Source: GCA-020345945 sp964596985 (lineage in GTDB: Archaea > Thermoproteota > Bathyarchaeia > RBG-16-48-13 > GCA-020345945). Taken from it: DNA of 64,000 nucleotides. The notes below the pieces were generated by a model. It did no database searches. It was not told where the DNA came from and saw only the letters and a program-made list of their open reading frames with translations. A program made the translations under genes and the position numbers. Of this stretch, positions 39,165 through 48,139 are shown one piece after another (position 1 is the first letter of the stretch; each line of letters begins with the position of its first letter). Location: the NCBI GenBank assembly GCA_964596985.1, contig CAZQWG010000003.1, positions 186,001 to 250,000 of the forward strand. The letters run 5' to 3'.

Positions 39165-40997
39165 TTACCATAGGTCTTCGGCGACGTATCCTAAGTCGTG
39201 TTCTTCAAGGGTCTTAGGCAAAGGTTTGCCTGTGCTGTCCCAACCCATCCCTGCATAATAGGTGTCCAGCATCTTATCCCAGACATCCTGGAGATTCTTG
39301 CCTTCCCCGGGTCCCGAGTCAGGGACGGAACCATACCTGAGAGACGGTCTATCCAATTCTCTGCCGGCAATACCGTGCCTTATATTGAATGCTCTAAGGA
39401 GCTGGACGATTCTTCGTCCGACATTCATGCCTTCCTCGTATGAGAAGTCCCATCCTGTGACAGCGCTTACAGCCTGGCATAGGAGGTCGACGTTCATCCT
39501 CGTGTTGAACCTGCAGGTCACCAGTGAGTCCTCTAGCATCATCGCCCCTTTGTCGTGAAGGTTCGCTTCCACTATGTCCTTCCATTCGGGGGTGGGACCG
39601 AGCGCTATGGGACCTCCCCACGTCTCTAGGGTTCCGGTGTTAGAGACGCAGGTGTCGAATTGTTCGGTCCACCTGTTGCGGTGGTCGTGTCCCCGTGGCG
39701 TGTTTCCCTTCAGGGTGTGGATTGCCATAGCCCTAGCTTTTCCGCTTATCTTCTCTGCGGCTTGCATTACCCCGTCGCTCAGTACTTCTCCTATCCCCTG
39801 TTTCTTTGCGATTAGGTTTAGGAGTAGCCTCGCTGCCTCCGCGTTCCCCCATGACAGGTCTAGATCGTTCGCCTCTTCTTTGGTGAGGATGCCCTTCTCG
39901 TAGCATTCCATGGCGAAGCCTACAACCCAGCCGGCCTCGTTGTTCTCCAAGCCCAGCCTATCGACCTCTTTGCTCAGCATCATCGCCGCGGTCACGTCTT
40001 CCTGCCCAATGGCAGAAGCCCAGGCTGAGAACTGCTCGTACTCGGGTTCCTCCACCTCCTCGCCGGCGTACGGTCCTTCGGTTATCTTCATCATGTCGCA
40101 GTGGTGTACCTGGCATGCCCAACACGAATTCCTCCTAACAGAGAACCGGTCCCTGATGTATTGGCCGCCGAACCTCTGCCATTTGTCCTCGTCGACTCTC
40201 CAGGTGCTCGTCGTATAGTTTCTGACCGGGAGCATGCCCCTCTCCGCGTTTGCGTGAAGGCCGTTCAACGTCCCGTAGTCGTAGATTCTTCGCGACTCTT
40301 CTTTTACGTTCTCGATTAACCTCTTGGATATCTCTCGAACGCGGTCGGCGTCCTTCATCTCAACCCTCTGTTTTCCGCGTTTGACGGCTATTGCCTTCAG
40401 CCTTTTCGACCCCATGACGGCTCCTGGCCCGTTGTGGGAGGCTGAATGTCCGTAGTCGAAGAACACGCCGGCGAACTTCACCAGGTTCTCTCCGGCGGGT
40501 CCGATTGAGGCAACAGCCATGTCGCGCTCCTTGCACCTATGCTCGTGCTTCACGAGGTCTGCCGTCTTATAGGTGTCCACTCCGCTCAGCCACCCGGCGT
40601 CCTTGAGGCTGGCGGACTCAGAGTCAATATAGAGATACCTTGGGTTCTCGGCTCTTCCTTGGATAATTAGACCGTTGAGACCACAGAGCCTAAGGTATGC
40701 TCCGAAATACCCGTTTGCCTGACTGCACCCGGCGCCGTTCGTGAGGGGGCCCATCGAGACGACTGAGACCGACCCTGAACCTCCTATCGGTGTGGCGTTG
40801 AGAGGGCCTGCCGCAAGTATAAGTCTGTTATCTGGGTCCGACCAATCCGTTCTTGGGGGAACCTCGTCGTAGAGAAGCTTCGCCCCTAACCCGGTTCCTC
40901 CGATAAATTTCCTAATCGCGTCTTCAGGTAGTGTGGAACGTTCAATCCTATCCCTATTCAAGTCTACTCTTAGGATCTCTCCTGTTACCCCTGTCAT
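39165..40997 (-). CDS. Tungsten-dependent aldehyde ferredoxin oxidoreductase (AOR family), second copy
   Basis: A 610-residue AOR-family enzyme. N-terminal GVTGEILRVDLNRDRIERST and FIGGTGLGAKLLYDEV, the pterin-loop IGPAGENLVKFAGVFFDYGH, GAVMGSKRLKAIAVKRGKQR, and the cluster cysteines in NSCWACQVHHCDMM near residues 291-304 and in DSLVTCRFNTRM near residue 485. Length is normal. It differs considerably from the copy at 21712, so each probably serves a different aldehyde. No ferredoxin gene adjoins it; the small gene upstream and divergent is related to the one near the first AOR. ATG start. Confidence 0.93.
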   Translation of the reverse strand: MTGVTGEILRVDLNRDRIERSTLPEDAIRKFIGGTGLGAKLLYDEVPPRTDWSDPDNRLILAAGPLNATPIGGSGSVSVVSMGPLTNGAGCSQANGYFGAYLRLCGLNGLIIQGRAENPRYLYIDSESASLKDAGWLSGVDTYKTADLVKHEHRCKERDMAVASIGPAGENLVKFAGVFFDYGHSASHNGPGAVMGSKRLKAIAVKRGKQRVEMKDADRVREISKRLIENVKEESRRIYDYGTLNGLHANAERGMLPVRNYTTSTWRVDEDKWQRFGGQYIRDRFSVRRNSCWACQVHHCDMMKITEGPYAGEEVEEPEYEQFSAWASAIGQEDVTAAMMLSKEVDRLGLENNEAGWVVGFAMECYEKGILTKEEANDLDLSWGNAEAARLLLNLIAKKQGIGEVLSDGVMQAAEKISGKARAMAIHTLKGNTPRGHDHRNRWTEQFDTCVSNTGTLETWGGPIALGPTPEWKDIVEANLHDKGAMMLEDSLVTCRFNTRMNVDLLCQAVSAVTGWDFSYEEGMNVGRRIVQLLRAFNIRHGIAGRELDRPSLRYGSVPDSGPGEGKNLQDVWDKMLDTYYAGMGWDSTGKPLPKTLEEHDLGYVAEDLW

Positions 40998-41100
40998 AAG
41001 CCATACACAAAAGAGAAATCTCTACTTCTAATCATATATTGCTGTCGAAGAAGACGAGGGATACGCGATAAACGTCTCACGAGAAGGCGCGAAGATCACT

Positions 41101-41283
41101 GTGGAATGGGAGAGCCGAGACTCCACGGATGTAGAGGCGGCGAGGGAACTCTTTAGGACACTTACACGGCAGGGCTGGTTTGCGGTTCTAGTCTCGTCCA
41201 GCGGCACTAATAACAGAAGGGTCTTGGAGTTCAAACCGGAATACGGTAAGCTGCGTTTTTTCTCATTGGTTGAGGGAGGTTGA
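41101..41283 (+). CDS. Small conserved protein beside AOR genes, second copy
   Basis: At least 60 residues: VEWESRDSTDVEAARELFRT, then LTRQGWFAVLVSSSGTNNRR and VLEFKPEYGKLRFFSLVEGG. The plan matches the protein at 20812 point by point (aligned Trp, Asp, Ala-Arg-Glu helix, Gly-Trp-aromatic-Ala, Arg-Arg, Phe-x-Pro, Gly-Gly end). GTG is the only standard start, but the frame is open to 41032 and reads a plausible acidic and beta-rich extension (GYAINVSREGAKIT), so a non-standard ATT start at 41038 is possible. Divergent from the second AOR gene. Function unknown. Confidence 0.6.
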   Translation: MEWESRDSTDVEAARELFRTLTRQGWFAVLVSSSGTNNRRVLEFKPEYGKLRFFSLVEGG

Positions 41284-41362
41284 GAATCCCCTGTCTACTT
41301 GACCTTATGGATGAATAGCCGTGTTTGGCGGACAGAGGTTTGGGTCCTCCCGGACAAAACCG

Positions 41363-41815
41363 TTACCTCTGAATTCGATGGTAAAGCCTGTCTAAGGCTG
41401 GTTTCATTAGTCTAAGACAGGACTGGTATTCCTCTAGGTCGCCGCCGTATGGATCAGGGACGTCGGCGTCGTCTCTGATGAACGATAGCAGTGTACGTGT
41501 CTTACCTGCCGCCCTTGGAAAGAAATGGGTGATAGATTGGACGTGACGACGGGTCATCCCGATGATGATGTCTGCCTCATCGACTAATGGACTACTAAGG
41601 GATGAGGACCGGTGTGAACTGAGATCTATTCCCATCCGTTTCATGACGAGGATCGAGTTGATGTTGGCTGGATATCCGTTGGATGCAGCCGTTCCAGCAG
41701 ATTTCACAACAGTGTCGGTCTGTCTATCGGTTTTTAATAGTTTCTTCATATAGGCTTCAGCCATGGGGCTTCTGCAGATGTTTCCTGTGCAGACAAAGAG
41801 GATTTTCTTCAGCAT
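41363..41815 (-). CDS. Low-molecular-weight protein tyrosine phosphatase
   Basis: A 150-residue LMW phosphatase. The P-loop is ILFVCTGNICRSPMAEAYMK near residues 5-24 (C-x5-R-S), and the general acid is the Asp of DVPDPYGGDLEEY near 117-129. The Ser/Arg and the intermediate LSSHRSSSLS segment are normal. It removes phosphate from phosphotyrosine or small phosphorylated molecules; an arsenate reductase role is less likely because the extra Cys residues are missing. ATG start with a good upstream GGAGAA. Confidence 0.92.
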   Translation of the reverse strand: MLKKILFVCTGNICRSPMAEAYMKKLLKTDRQTDTVVKSAGTAASNGYPANINSILVMKRMGIDLSSHRSSSLSSPLVDEADIIIGMTRRHVQSITHFFPRAAGKTRTLLSFIRDDADVPDPYGGDLEEYQSCLRLMKPALDRLYHRIQR

Positions 41816-41924
41816 TGGGTTCTCCTTTCAGCCGTCTGCGTTAACGCCGCCGTAAGACGCAATTGTGCAAGATATATCTTTTGAGTTCTTACCGCATCTA
41901 TCCCCTTTGTTTGTAGTATTTCGG

Positions 41925-42302
41925 GTGACGGATTTGGAGAATTTCGATAGGCTAGTCGGGTTGATCTCTAGGCTTAGAAGGGAGTGTCCCTGGGATAAGG
42001 AGCAGACAATAGAAAGCTTGAGCGAAGACGTTACAGACGAGTACAACGAGTTGATAGGCGCGATAGGTAAGAGAGACTATGAGAACCTAAAGGAGGAGCT
42101 CGGTGATCTTCTGTGGGTTCTCCTCCTGGTCACTGAGATCGCTAAGGAGGATGGGTTTTTCGATTTAGATGATGTCTTGAGCGGACTCATGGATAAGATG
42201 GTGCGTAGACACCCGCATGTTTTCGGAGACAAGAAAGCTGGGACTGCAGAAGAGGCTGTGAGAATATTCTATGAAGCAAAGAAGAACGAGGGAAAGACCT
42301 GA
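41925..42302 (+). CDS. mazG: MazG-family nucleotide pyrophosphohydrolase
   Basis: A 125-residue MazG domain: VTDLENFDRLVGLISRLRRE, CPWDKEQTIESLSEDVTDEY, then LKEELGDLLWVLLLVTEIAK containing the E-E-L-G-D signature, and RRHPHVFGDKKAGTAEEAVR at the end. The metal-binding E-x-x-E...E-x-x-D set is present. MazG hydrolyses nucleoside triphosphates to monophosphates, clearing damaged dNTPs or lowering ppGpp. GTG start at 41925 gives the normal family start; a frame from 41865 adds 20 hydrophobic residues. Divergent from the phosphatase gene. Confidence 0.9.
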   Translation: MTDLENFDRLVGLISRLRRECPWDKEQTIESLSEDVTDEYNELIGAIGKRDYENLKEELGDLLWVLLLVTEIAKEDGFFDLDDVLSGLMDKMVRRHPHVFGDKKAGTAEEAVRIFYEAKKNEGKT

Positions 42303-42659
42303 CACGTGTGTTATGTTATTCATTTGTTCCGTAGCTGATCCCTGTAGTGCCATTATACTTACACCTGCTTCTGGTGGTCAACGTGCGTCGACACGAATGG
42401 ACAAGACGGGACTCGGTGCACGGTTTCCGGGAGGTATGCTACACTATAGTGTAATCTGGGATTCCTAAGAATACTGTCTGGAACTCCGGTAGGCTTGAGC
42501 CAGATCGAAAGTGGTAGATTGGGTGCGTTTAGGAGACGAAGTCGAATCTGCTGAATCTTTGCTTTGACTAGACCCCGTTGGCGGATCTTGAATCATGTGG
42601 GTTGCTGGTTTAGCACAAATCTGATGAGAGGAACTCCACCGACGCTATTGGGTTGTGTG
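42303..42659. other. Intergenic stretch with a 14-bp palindrome
   Basis: A gap of 357 bases between the convergent MazG and histidine kinase genes. TACACTATAGTGTA at 42440-42453 is a perfect 14-bp palindrome. No other feature or coding frame was recognised. Confidence 0.4.
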
Positions 42660-45224
42660 TTAGCCCGGCTTCTTCAGGTGTATATCGAACCGTGTTCCTT
42701 TCTTTGAGTCTTTCAGCAGTATCCTTCCGTTGCTTGTGTCGATGATCCTTTTGACTAGGTAGAGGCCGATTCCGCTCCCCGAGCTACCTGCGCCTCTGAT
42801 TCCTCTTTCAAAGATCCTCTTCTTCACGGTTTTTGGCAGGCCTTTCCCGTCATCTTTGATCGTGACGCGGTAGAATCTCTTCAGTCTGTTTACTGTGATC
42901 TTGATGTTCTTACAGTCAGCGTGTTCTATGCTGTCGTCGATAAGATTTGTGAACACGCTCTTAAGTAGTGGACTGGCTTCAACGATTGCACTAGGTATTC
43001 CCTTGTAATCGATCGCTATCTCTTTCCTAGTGGCAGTCTCGGAGTATTCTTCTAACGCGTTTCGGATTACAAGATCCAGATCGATGTTCACTGGCTCCTC
43101 TGATTCATCGATCTCCTCCAATTCCCGTATCTTTTCTGCTAGATTATTCAGGCTCAAGCACGTCTCTTTGAGGCTATTCACGTATTCCCCTTGTTTATCT
43201 GATAGATCCGTGCGCCTTAGAAGCTCAAGGCAAATGGAGGCTCCTTGAAGCTTGTTTACGAGGTCGTGCCTGAGGAGGGAGTGGAGGAAACGGTCTCGCT
43301 CTTCCCTTCTCTTTCGCTCTGTTAGATCGACTGTGATCGAGTATGAGCCATCGAAATGCCCGTTCTCCTCGAAGATCGGGGTGGCTATCTTCATTACAGG
43401 TATGGCTCTAGCATCCTTAGAGACGAGATTCAGCTCAGTAGTCGATGATATACCCTTTTTCCTTCTGGCGTAGTCAGCATCCCTTAGGGTGAGGTCGTCT
43501 TCATGGACGATAGAGCGGCCTTTTCTTCCTATCAGCTCTTCAGGCCTGTACCCAACCATTTTCGCGAATGCAGGATTAGCGTATGTTAGGATGCCGTTTC
43601 CATCCGAGATTGTAAGGCCTACCCCGAGGTTCTCGAGGATGTAGAGGAGTCTCCTTTCGCTCTGCCTGACAGCGTTTTCAAGCCTCCTCCGTTTCGTGAT
43701 GTCTTTGAGGATTGCTAGCGTCTCCTTTTTCCCGTCTTCAGTCGGAAATATAGAGGTGCTGATCTCCATATGCCTGAGACTTCCGTCCCGAGTCAAGATC
43801 TCCGCCTCGAAAACTGGGGAGGAGGACGCATCACCCTCGCTGGCTGTCTCAAAATACCTTTCAGTGACTTTCTTCAGGCTTTGAGGGACGATAAACTCGT
43901 CGAACTTTTTGCCGATAACCTCGTCGGGTATGTAGCCGTAGCGTTCAATCCGCTGGTTTACGAACTTGATTCGATGGTCTTCATCCACTATTACGAGAAG
44001 GTCTTGTAGGTTCTCGACTGCGAGGCGATATCTTTCGTCACTCCTCCGCAATGCTTCCTCTGACTTCCTACGCTCAGAGAGGTCTTTCAAAGCCGCGATG
44101 GTCTTGGGGGTTCCATCTTCGCCTGCGAAGACGGAGGCGGCCAGCTCTACATTCACTACGGCCCCGTTCTTGGATACGATTTCTATGTCATAATTTGGGG
44201 GGACTGCTTTGCCTTCCCTCCTTCTCGCATATCTTTCGGCCACAGTCTTCAGGCTTTCAGGGGTCAGGAACTCGTCGAAACGTTTCCCTACGATCTCCCC
44301 TAGCTTGAAGCCTGAGAGCCGCTCTGCTTGAGGATTCGCGTATTCTATGAGGCGGTCCTCCCCGATGATGATTAGGGCTTCGTGAATGTTCTCTACTATG
44401 GTTCTATGTCTTCCCTCCGATTCTTGTAGTTGCTCCTCTGCCTTCTTGCGGTCGCTGATATCAGTGAAAATGCAGAGTGAGGGAGCCGAAGGGGACCCGT
44501 TCCCGGGGTCAAGAGAGGATACCGAGAGTAGGGTGTACAGTCTTGAACCGTCTTTTCTAATGAGGTGTCTTTCGAGTGTCTCGCCTGACCCATGTCGGTG
44601 AGAGTCTTTCGTTGATAGGTATTCTCGTCTCTGGTCTGGATGGACGAGGTCTACGTAACTCGTCCCCAACAGTTCATCAACCTTGTATCCAAGCATATCG
44701 GCCATTCTCTTGTTGATGAACGTGATGGTTCTTCCACTGCCTTCTGTGATCAGGATTCCGTCGTGGGCCAGCTCGACTAAGGTACGATACTTCTCTTCGG
44801 AGTCGAGTAGTGCCTTCAACGCATATGCACGTTCCTCCTCTGCCTTTTTGCGGTTGAAGGTTTGCCGGATATTGCTTGCAAGGACGGCATACTGAGAGGC
44901 GGGGTGTCCACCTTTCATCACATAACCTTGTGCCCCCCTCTCGAACGCCTCGACGGCAACCTCCTCCCGTCCTTTACCTGTAAAGATGATGAAGGGTGTA
45001 TCGTTGCCTTGGTGCCTTAACTCACCCAAGAATTCTATACCGGTCATCTCAGCCATCTGATAGTCCGAGACTACAACGTCATACTCTTCTTCCGAGAGCA
45101 GTCGGAGTGCTTCTTGCGCCGATGAGGCTGTCGTTATCTTGAAGTCTTCTTCTTGTTTTTCTAGGAATTCCTTGCTGAGATTGAGGTTTAACGGCTCATC
45201 GTCAACAAGTAGGATCCGAATCAC
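42660..45224 (-). CDS. Hybrid sensor: receiver domain, four PAS domains, histidine kinase
   Basis: An 854-residue protein. Residues 1-125 are a receiver domain (ILLVDDEPLNLNLSKEFLEK, phospho-acceptor Asp in VVVSDYQMAEMTG, Lys in YVMKGG). Four PAS domains follow at about 140-270, 275-395, 400-520 and 525-640, each with an N-x-x-x-x-x-x-x-G-Y/F pattern (NKRMADMLGYKVDELLGTSY; NPQAERLSGFKLGEIVGKRF). The kinase starts at FLHSLLRHDLVNKLQGASIC, with the phospho-accepting His, and ends in an ATPase domain with DDGKGLP, RGAGSSGSGIGLYLVK. The N-box reads NLIDDSIEH, with Asp in place of the usual second Asn. No transmembrane segment, so cytoplasmic. ATG start; the response regulator output is not encoded nearby. 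Confidence 0.93.
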   Translation of the reverse strand: MIRILLVDDEPLNLNLSKEFLEKQEEDFKITTASSAQEALRLLSEEEYDVVVSDYQMAEMTGIEFLGELRHQGNDTPFIIFTGKGREEVAVEAFERGAQGYVMKGGHPASQYAVLASNIRQTFNRKKAEEERAYALKALLDSEEKYRTLVELAHDGILITEGSGRTITFINKRMADMLGYKVDELLGTSYVDLVHPDQRREYLSTKDSHRHGSGETLERHLIRKDGSRLYTLLSVSSLDPGNGSPSAPSLCIFTDISDRKKAEEQLQESEGRHRTIVENIHEALIIIGEDRLIEYANPQAERLSGFKLGEIVGKRFDEFLTPESLKTVAERYARRREGKAVPPNYDIEIVSKNGAVVNVELAASVFAGEDGTPKTIAALKDLSERRKSEEALRRSDERYRLAVENLQDLLVIVDEDHRIKFVNQRIERYGYIPDEVIGKKFDEFIVPQSLKKVTERYFETASEGDASSSPVFEAEILTRDGSLRHMEISTSIFPTEDGKKETLAILKDITKRRRLENAVRQSERRLLYILENLGVGLTISDGNGILTYANPAFAKMVGYRPEELIGRKGRSIVHEDDLTLRDADYARRKKGISSTTELNLVSKDARAIPVMKIATPIFEENGHFDGSYSITVDLTERKRREERDRFLHSLLRHDLVNKLQGASICLELLRRTDLSDKQGEYVNSLKETCLSLNNLAEKIRELEEIDESEEPVNIDLDLVIRNALEEYSETATRKEIAIDYKGIPSAIVEASPLLKSVFTNLIDDSIEHADCKNIKITVNRLKRFYRVTIKDDGKGLPKTVKKRIFERGIRGAGSSGSGIGLYLVKRIIDTSNGRILLKDSKKGTRFDIHLKKPG

Positions 45225-45661
45225 TTCACGACTCTCCTCTTCACGTTTTGCAAGTATTTTTACTCGTATTGCAACAGCTAAAATGTTAATGATGCATGAC
45301 TGATGTACCTGCCCCCTGGTTCATGGGGTGTACTATCAAGGAGAACTCGCTTGGGCTCCGATTCAAGGGTCCAGACATACGTGCTTCTACTCGTCGACTT
45401 TCCGTTTAATGATATTCCTGTTCCCCGGGGTGGACTGCTGTTGGTTTGGGCTGATAAATAGAATGTTCACCCGAAGGCTTAGCCATCTAGGGTTTGGGAA
45501 AGCATATGCGTACGGGGATACTTTCCGGACTCTTAGTTGTGCGTCTTTACGGCACAATCTTAATCAGCTCTCAAGTCATCCCCTGTGGGAACAACGAATA
45601 TCCTGATTTTTAATGTCAAAGTATCGACGCCCGCACCGATCTATCATTCAGGTTTCTTTCC
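45225..45661. other. Intergenic stretch, nothing recognised
   Basis: About 440 bases on the upstream side of the kinase gene and the downstream side of the glycerate kinase. TATA-like elements near 45255-45290 probably belong to the kinase promoter. No gene seen. Confidence 0.4.
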
Positions 45662-46162
45662 CTACCGTCGAATCCAATCATCGACATACAGTATGCGAAG
45701 ATCCCGAACATTTGTCCCCTGCGCTCCGGTAACGATGTTGTCCTCAAGCCTCTTCAACGCCTCGTAAGAGTCATGCCTTCTCAACTCCTCGAAGACGTCA
45801 ACACCGACTTCCGCGGCTCTCTCCATAGTGTAGCCGTCTGCGATGCCTCCCGCCGCGTCCGAGGGGCCGTCTGTCCCATCTGAGTCTGCGGACCCCACGA
45901 CGATATTCTCGCTCCCCTCTATAATGGGGGCTGTCGATAGAACGAACTCCTGATTTCGACCACCAATTCCTGTAGCTTTCCCAACCGTGACGAGGAGTTC
46001 GCCGCCGGAGAGAAGGGCGCAGGGTGGCTTGAAAGGCCTCCTGTGAACCTCTGCCTCCCGAGCAATGTTGGCCAGAACTTCGGCGGCGTTTCGTGTCTCC
46101 GTGTTGTTCAGGCTTGCGGCAATGGTATATGTGTTGACCCCTGACTCCTCGGCTTTCTTCAT
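45662..46162 (-). CDS. gckA: Glycerate 2-kinase, C-terminal MOFRL half (split by frameshift)
   Basis: A 166-residue frame that is the second half of a MOFRL-type glycerate 2-kinase: KKAEESGVNTYTIAASLNNT, PCALLSGGELLVTVGKATGI with GGRNQEFVLS, the conserved VVGSADSDGTDGPSDAAGGI near residues 91-110, and NIVTGAQGTNVRDLRILY at the end. In intact family members this directly continues the upstream half. The listed ATG is most likely an internal Met of the original protein. See the companion feature for the frameshift; as an independent protein this half would lack the nucleotide-binding region. Confidence 0.88.
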   Translation of the reverse strand: MKKAEESGVNTYTIAASLNNTETRNAAEVLANIAREAEVHRRPFKPPCALLSGGELLVTVGKATGIGGRNQEFVLSTAPIIEGSENIVVGSADSDGTDGPSDAAGGIADGYTMERAAEVGVDVFEELRRHDSYEALKRLEDNIVTGAQGTNVRDLRILYVDDWIRR

Positions 46163-47112
46163 CGCGGCCCAAACATGTACTCGGGACCCATGGCTCTGAA
46201 GTGGTACTGTCTTTTTCCCTCCAGTTCACCCGGTTGAATAACATCATATCTTGGATCAGCATTCAGGAGATACGTTCGAACGGATTCGGGAACCTTGCTC
46301 CAAATACCGTACTTTCTCAGGATTTCAATGGCATACTCGTATGCATCCGTGCCTTCCGGGCGTATCCTCGGCCGGACAGGTAAGTCAGGGGGCACCTCGT
46401 CGGTGTGGATGCCAATGAGCGTAGCGTCCCCTACGTGTCTTCCATGTCTTCCCCTCAGGATCATCAGCTGCCATCTGACCGCATTTATATCCTGCATGGA
46501 TGAACCATGCTCGAAGTAGAGCATCCGGATGACCTCCTGCAGGTCTTCCAGACTTATTCCTGGTCCAGGCAGTGCCAGAAGAGCTGATCCGCCACCTGAC
46601 TCAGATAGGAATACGATGTCCCCTTTCTCCGCCTTCTTCTCTATCTCCAGGATTCTTCTTGATCCTTCGACACTGTCATCATCAGGTATAGGGTGACCCC
46701 CGAGGGTCACATCTATCCTTTTGAGCTCTACTTTCTCACCCTTCTTTGCATTTATATGACCTTCAGTGATGAAGTCTCCCAATACATCTTCTATCGCCTT
46801 CGCCATTCTCTGGGCAGCCTTTCCCCCGCCGACCACATATATATCCCCGACTGTTGACAGCTCGAATATGAGCGGCCTGGGTCCAGGCGGGGTTAGAAAT
46901 TCGCCCCATGTGGGTCTCATCCTTCTCACCCATTCCGCCGGTAAGAAGCCTCTGTGACTGACGATGAGCTTTCCGCCCTCGATTCGGATCATCTTCCTCG
47001 TATTCTCGTAGGGGTCTGCTGCCGCGAATCCTGCTTCAAGCATCTCCAAGACAATTCTTCTTCCATTTGCATTGCCGTGAGAAGTCAACGCCTTCTTGTT
47101 CTTGATTATCAT
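46159..47112 (-). CDS. gckA: Glycerate 2-kinase, N-terminal DUF4147 half (frameshifted end)
   Basis: The first 317 residues of glycerate 2-kinase, which phosphorylates D-glycerate at O2 (semi-phosphorylative Entner-Doudoroff or serine breakdown). Key blocks: MLEAGFAAADPYENTRKMIR, VGGGKAAQRMAKAIEDVLG, DVTLGGHPIPDDDSVEGSRR and VFLSESGGGSALLALPGPGI. ATG is supported by GAGGAGGAAAAG. The family continues GPEYMLGAAMEKAEE; here the frame gives GPEYMFGPR and stops. Adding one G to the GGG at 46168-46170 (minus strand) restores GAAMKKAEE, so a single-base loss in a G run separates the halves: an assembly error, a recent mutation or ribosomal slippage. Confidence 0.88.
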   Translation of the reverse strand: MIIKNKKALTSHGNANGRRIVLEMLEAGFAAADPYENTRKMIRIEGGKLIVSHRGFLPAEWVRRMRPTWGEFLTPPGPRPLIFELSTVGDIYVVGGGKAAQRMAKAIEDVLGDFITEGHINAKKGEKVELKRIDVTLGGHPIPDDDSVEGSRRILEIEKKAEKGDIVFLSESGGGSALLALPGPGISLEDLQEVIRMLYFEHGSSMQDINAVRWQLMILRGRHGRHVGDATLIGIHTDEVPPDLPVRPRIRPEGTDAYEYAIEILRKYGIWSKVPESVRTYLLNADPRYDVIQPGELEGKRQYHFRAMGPEYMFGPR

Positions 47113-47166
47113 CTTTTCCTCCTCAGCGGGATCCGGTATCTGCACACTACGCACATGGGGACACAC

Positions 47167-47506
47167 GTGAGCTCACTAGATCTTGTATCAACTGTCCAAG
47201 GTGTTCAAAGATTTATTTCGTTTGATGCATGTGAATCGGCTAATCGGCTAGTACGCGTTCTTCCTGTCTGGCAGACAAGAATAGGTGAATCCTCCTCATA
47301 TCCAAGTTGGATCTAGAGTACTTCGTGGTGGAGGGAGAAAGATGCTAGATTACGGCCTCCACTCGGTGTTCTCTTTGACGGTCAAGGTTAGGAGAGGCTG
47401 CTCATGGAATGCAGTCCGGGGGATTAGTAGATTCAGGATCACGTACTGCAAGGGGTCTCTGCCGAATTAGCAGGGAGAAAGACTCTGAGGAGATTACGAG
47501 TGAATG
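47167..47506. other. Intergenic stretch, nothing recognised
   Basis: 340 bases between two minus-strand units. The promoter of the glycerate kinase should lie in its first hundred bases. No gene or strong repeat seen. Confidence 0.4.
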
Positions 47507-48139
47507 CTAGTGGATACGCGCTTGTATTAGAAGTTCGCGTAGCATAGCAAATTCTTCTCGTTGGTCTGGTTGTCTCTGGGTGATTTCTCGGCTTCGATTG
47601 CACAGTTCCTCCTTTTCGCTGCGGGTTTCTTTTTCCTGTCGTATCACAGCCAACCTCTGAAGGGTCGTCTCCATCCTTTCCTGGTTTTTGAGTTCTCTGT
47701 CGAGCTCTAAGCTCTGTTCGTAGTACTTCTCTGCGGCGTCATAGTTCCCTCTCCGCTGCTCAATTATGGCTAGCTTGTAGATTGTTGTACCAATTCCCAT
47801 CCAGTCTCCCAGTCTCTCTTTGATCTTCAGGCTTTGCTTGCAGAGTTTCACTGTATCCTCTGAGTCCGCCTCGCTCCGGGGTTTCAGAGCTGACGGGTGG
47901 ATTGGTCTTGACGTTTCTCGTTGGTCTCCTATGCGTCGGCTGGCTACTGTAAGAATGGTTCCTAGGTCTTTCTTCGCCTCTAATTCCAAGATCTCAAAAT
48001 ACGTCTTTCGAATTTCTCTTAGCAGCTGCTTTGAGTCCTTTACCTCTTGTTGGAGTTCCCTGCATCTCTCTAGTAATTGGTAGTTTATCTCAAGAAGGTT
48101 TTCCACCTGTTCTCTCTCGAGTGTAACAATCCTGCTCAT
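47507..48139 (-). CDS. TPR protein with N-terminal coiled coil
   Basis: A 210-residue protein. Residues 1-60 form a coiled coil (LEREQVENLLEINYQLLERC, RELQQEVKDSKQLLREIRKT). Residues about 105-185 hold two to three tetratricopeptide repeats: KLCKQSLKIKERLGDWMGIG, YKLAIIEQRRGNYDAAEKYY, EQSLELDRELKNQERMETTL. TPR repeats bind peptides or scaffold complexes. ATG at MSRIVTLE is favoured by GGGGAGAAA just upstream; seven extra codons are possible. Soluble; single gene; partner unknown. Confidence 0.8.
   Translation of the reverse strand: MSRIVTLEREQVENLLEINYQLLERCRELQQEVKDSKQLLREIRKTYFEILELEAKKDLGTILTVASRRIGDQRETSRPIHPSALKPRSEADSEDTVKLCKQSLKIKERLGDWMGIGTTIYKLAIIEQRRGNYDAAEKYYEQSLELDRELKNQERMETTLQRLAVIRQEKETRSEKEELCNRSREITQRQPDQREEFAMLRELLIQARIH

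Noticed and set aside
45328..45606. 92-residue plus-strand frame upstream of the kinase
   Set aside because: Composition random, no start signal, lies in the kinase promoter side.
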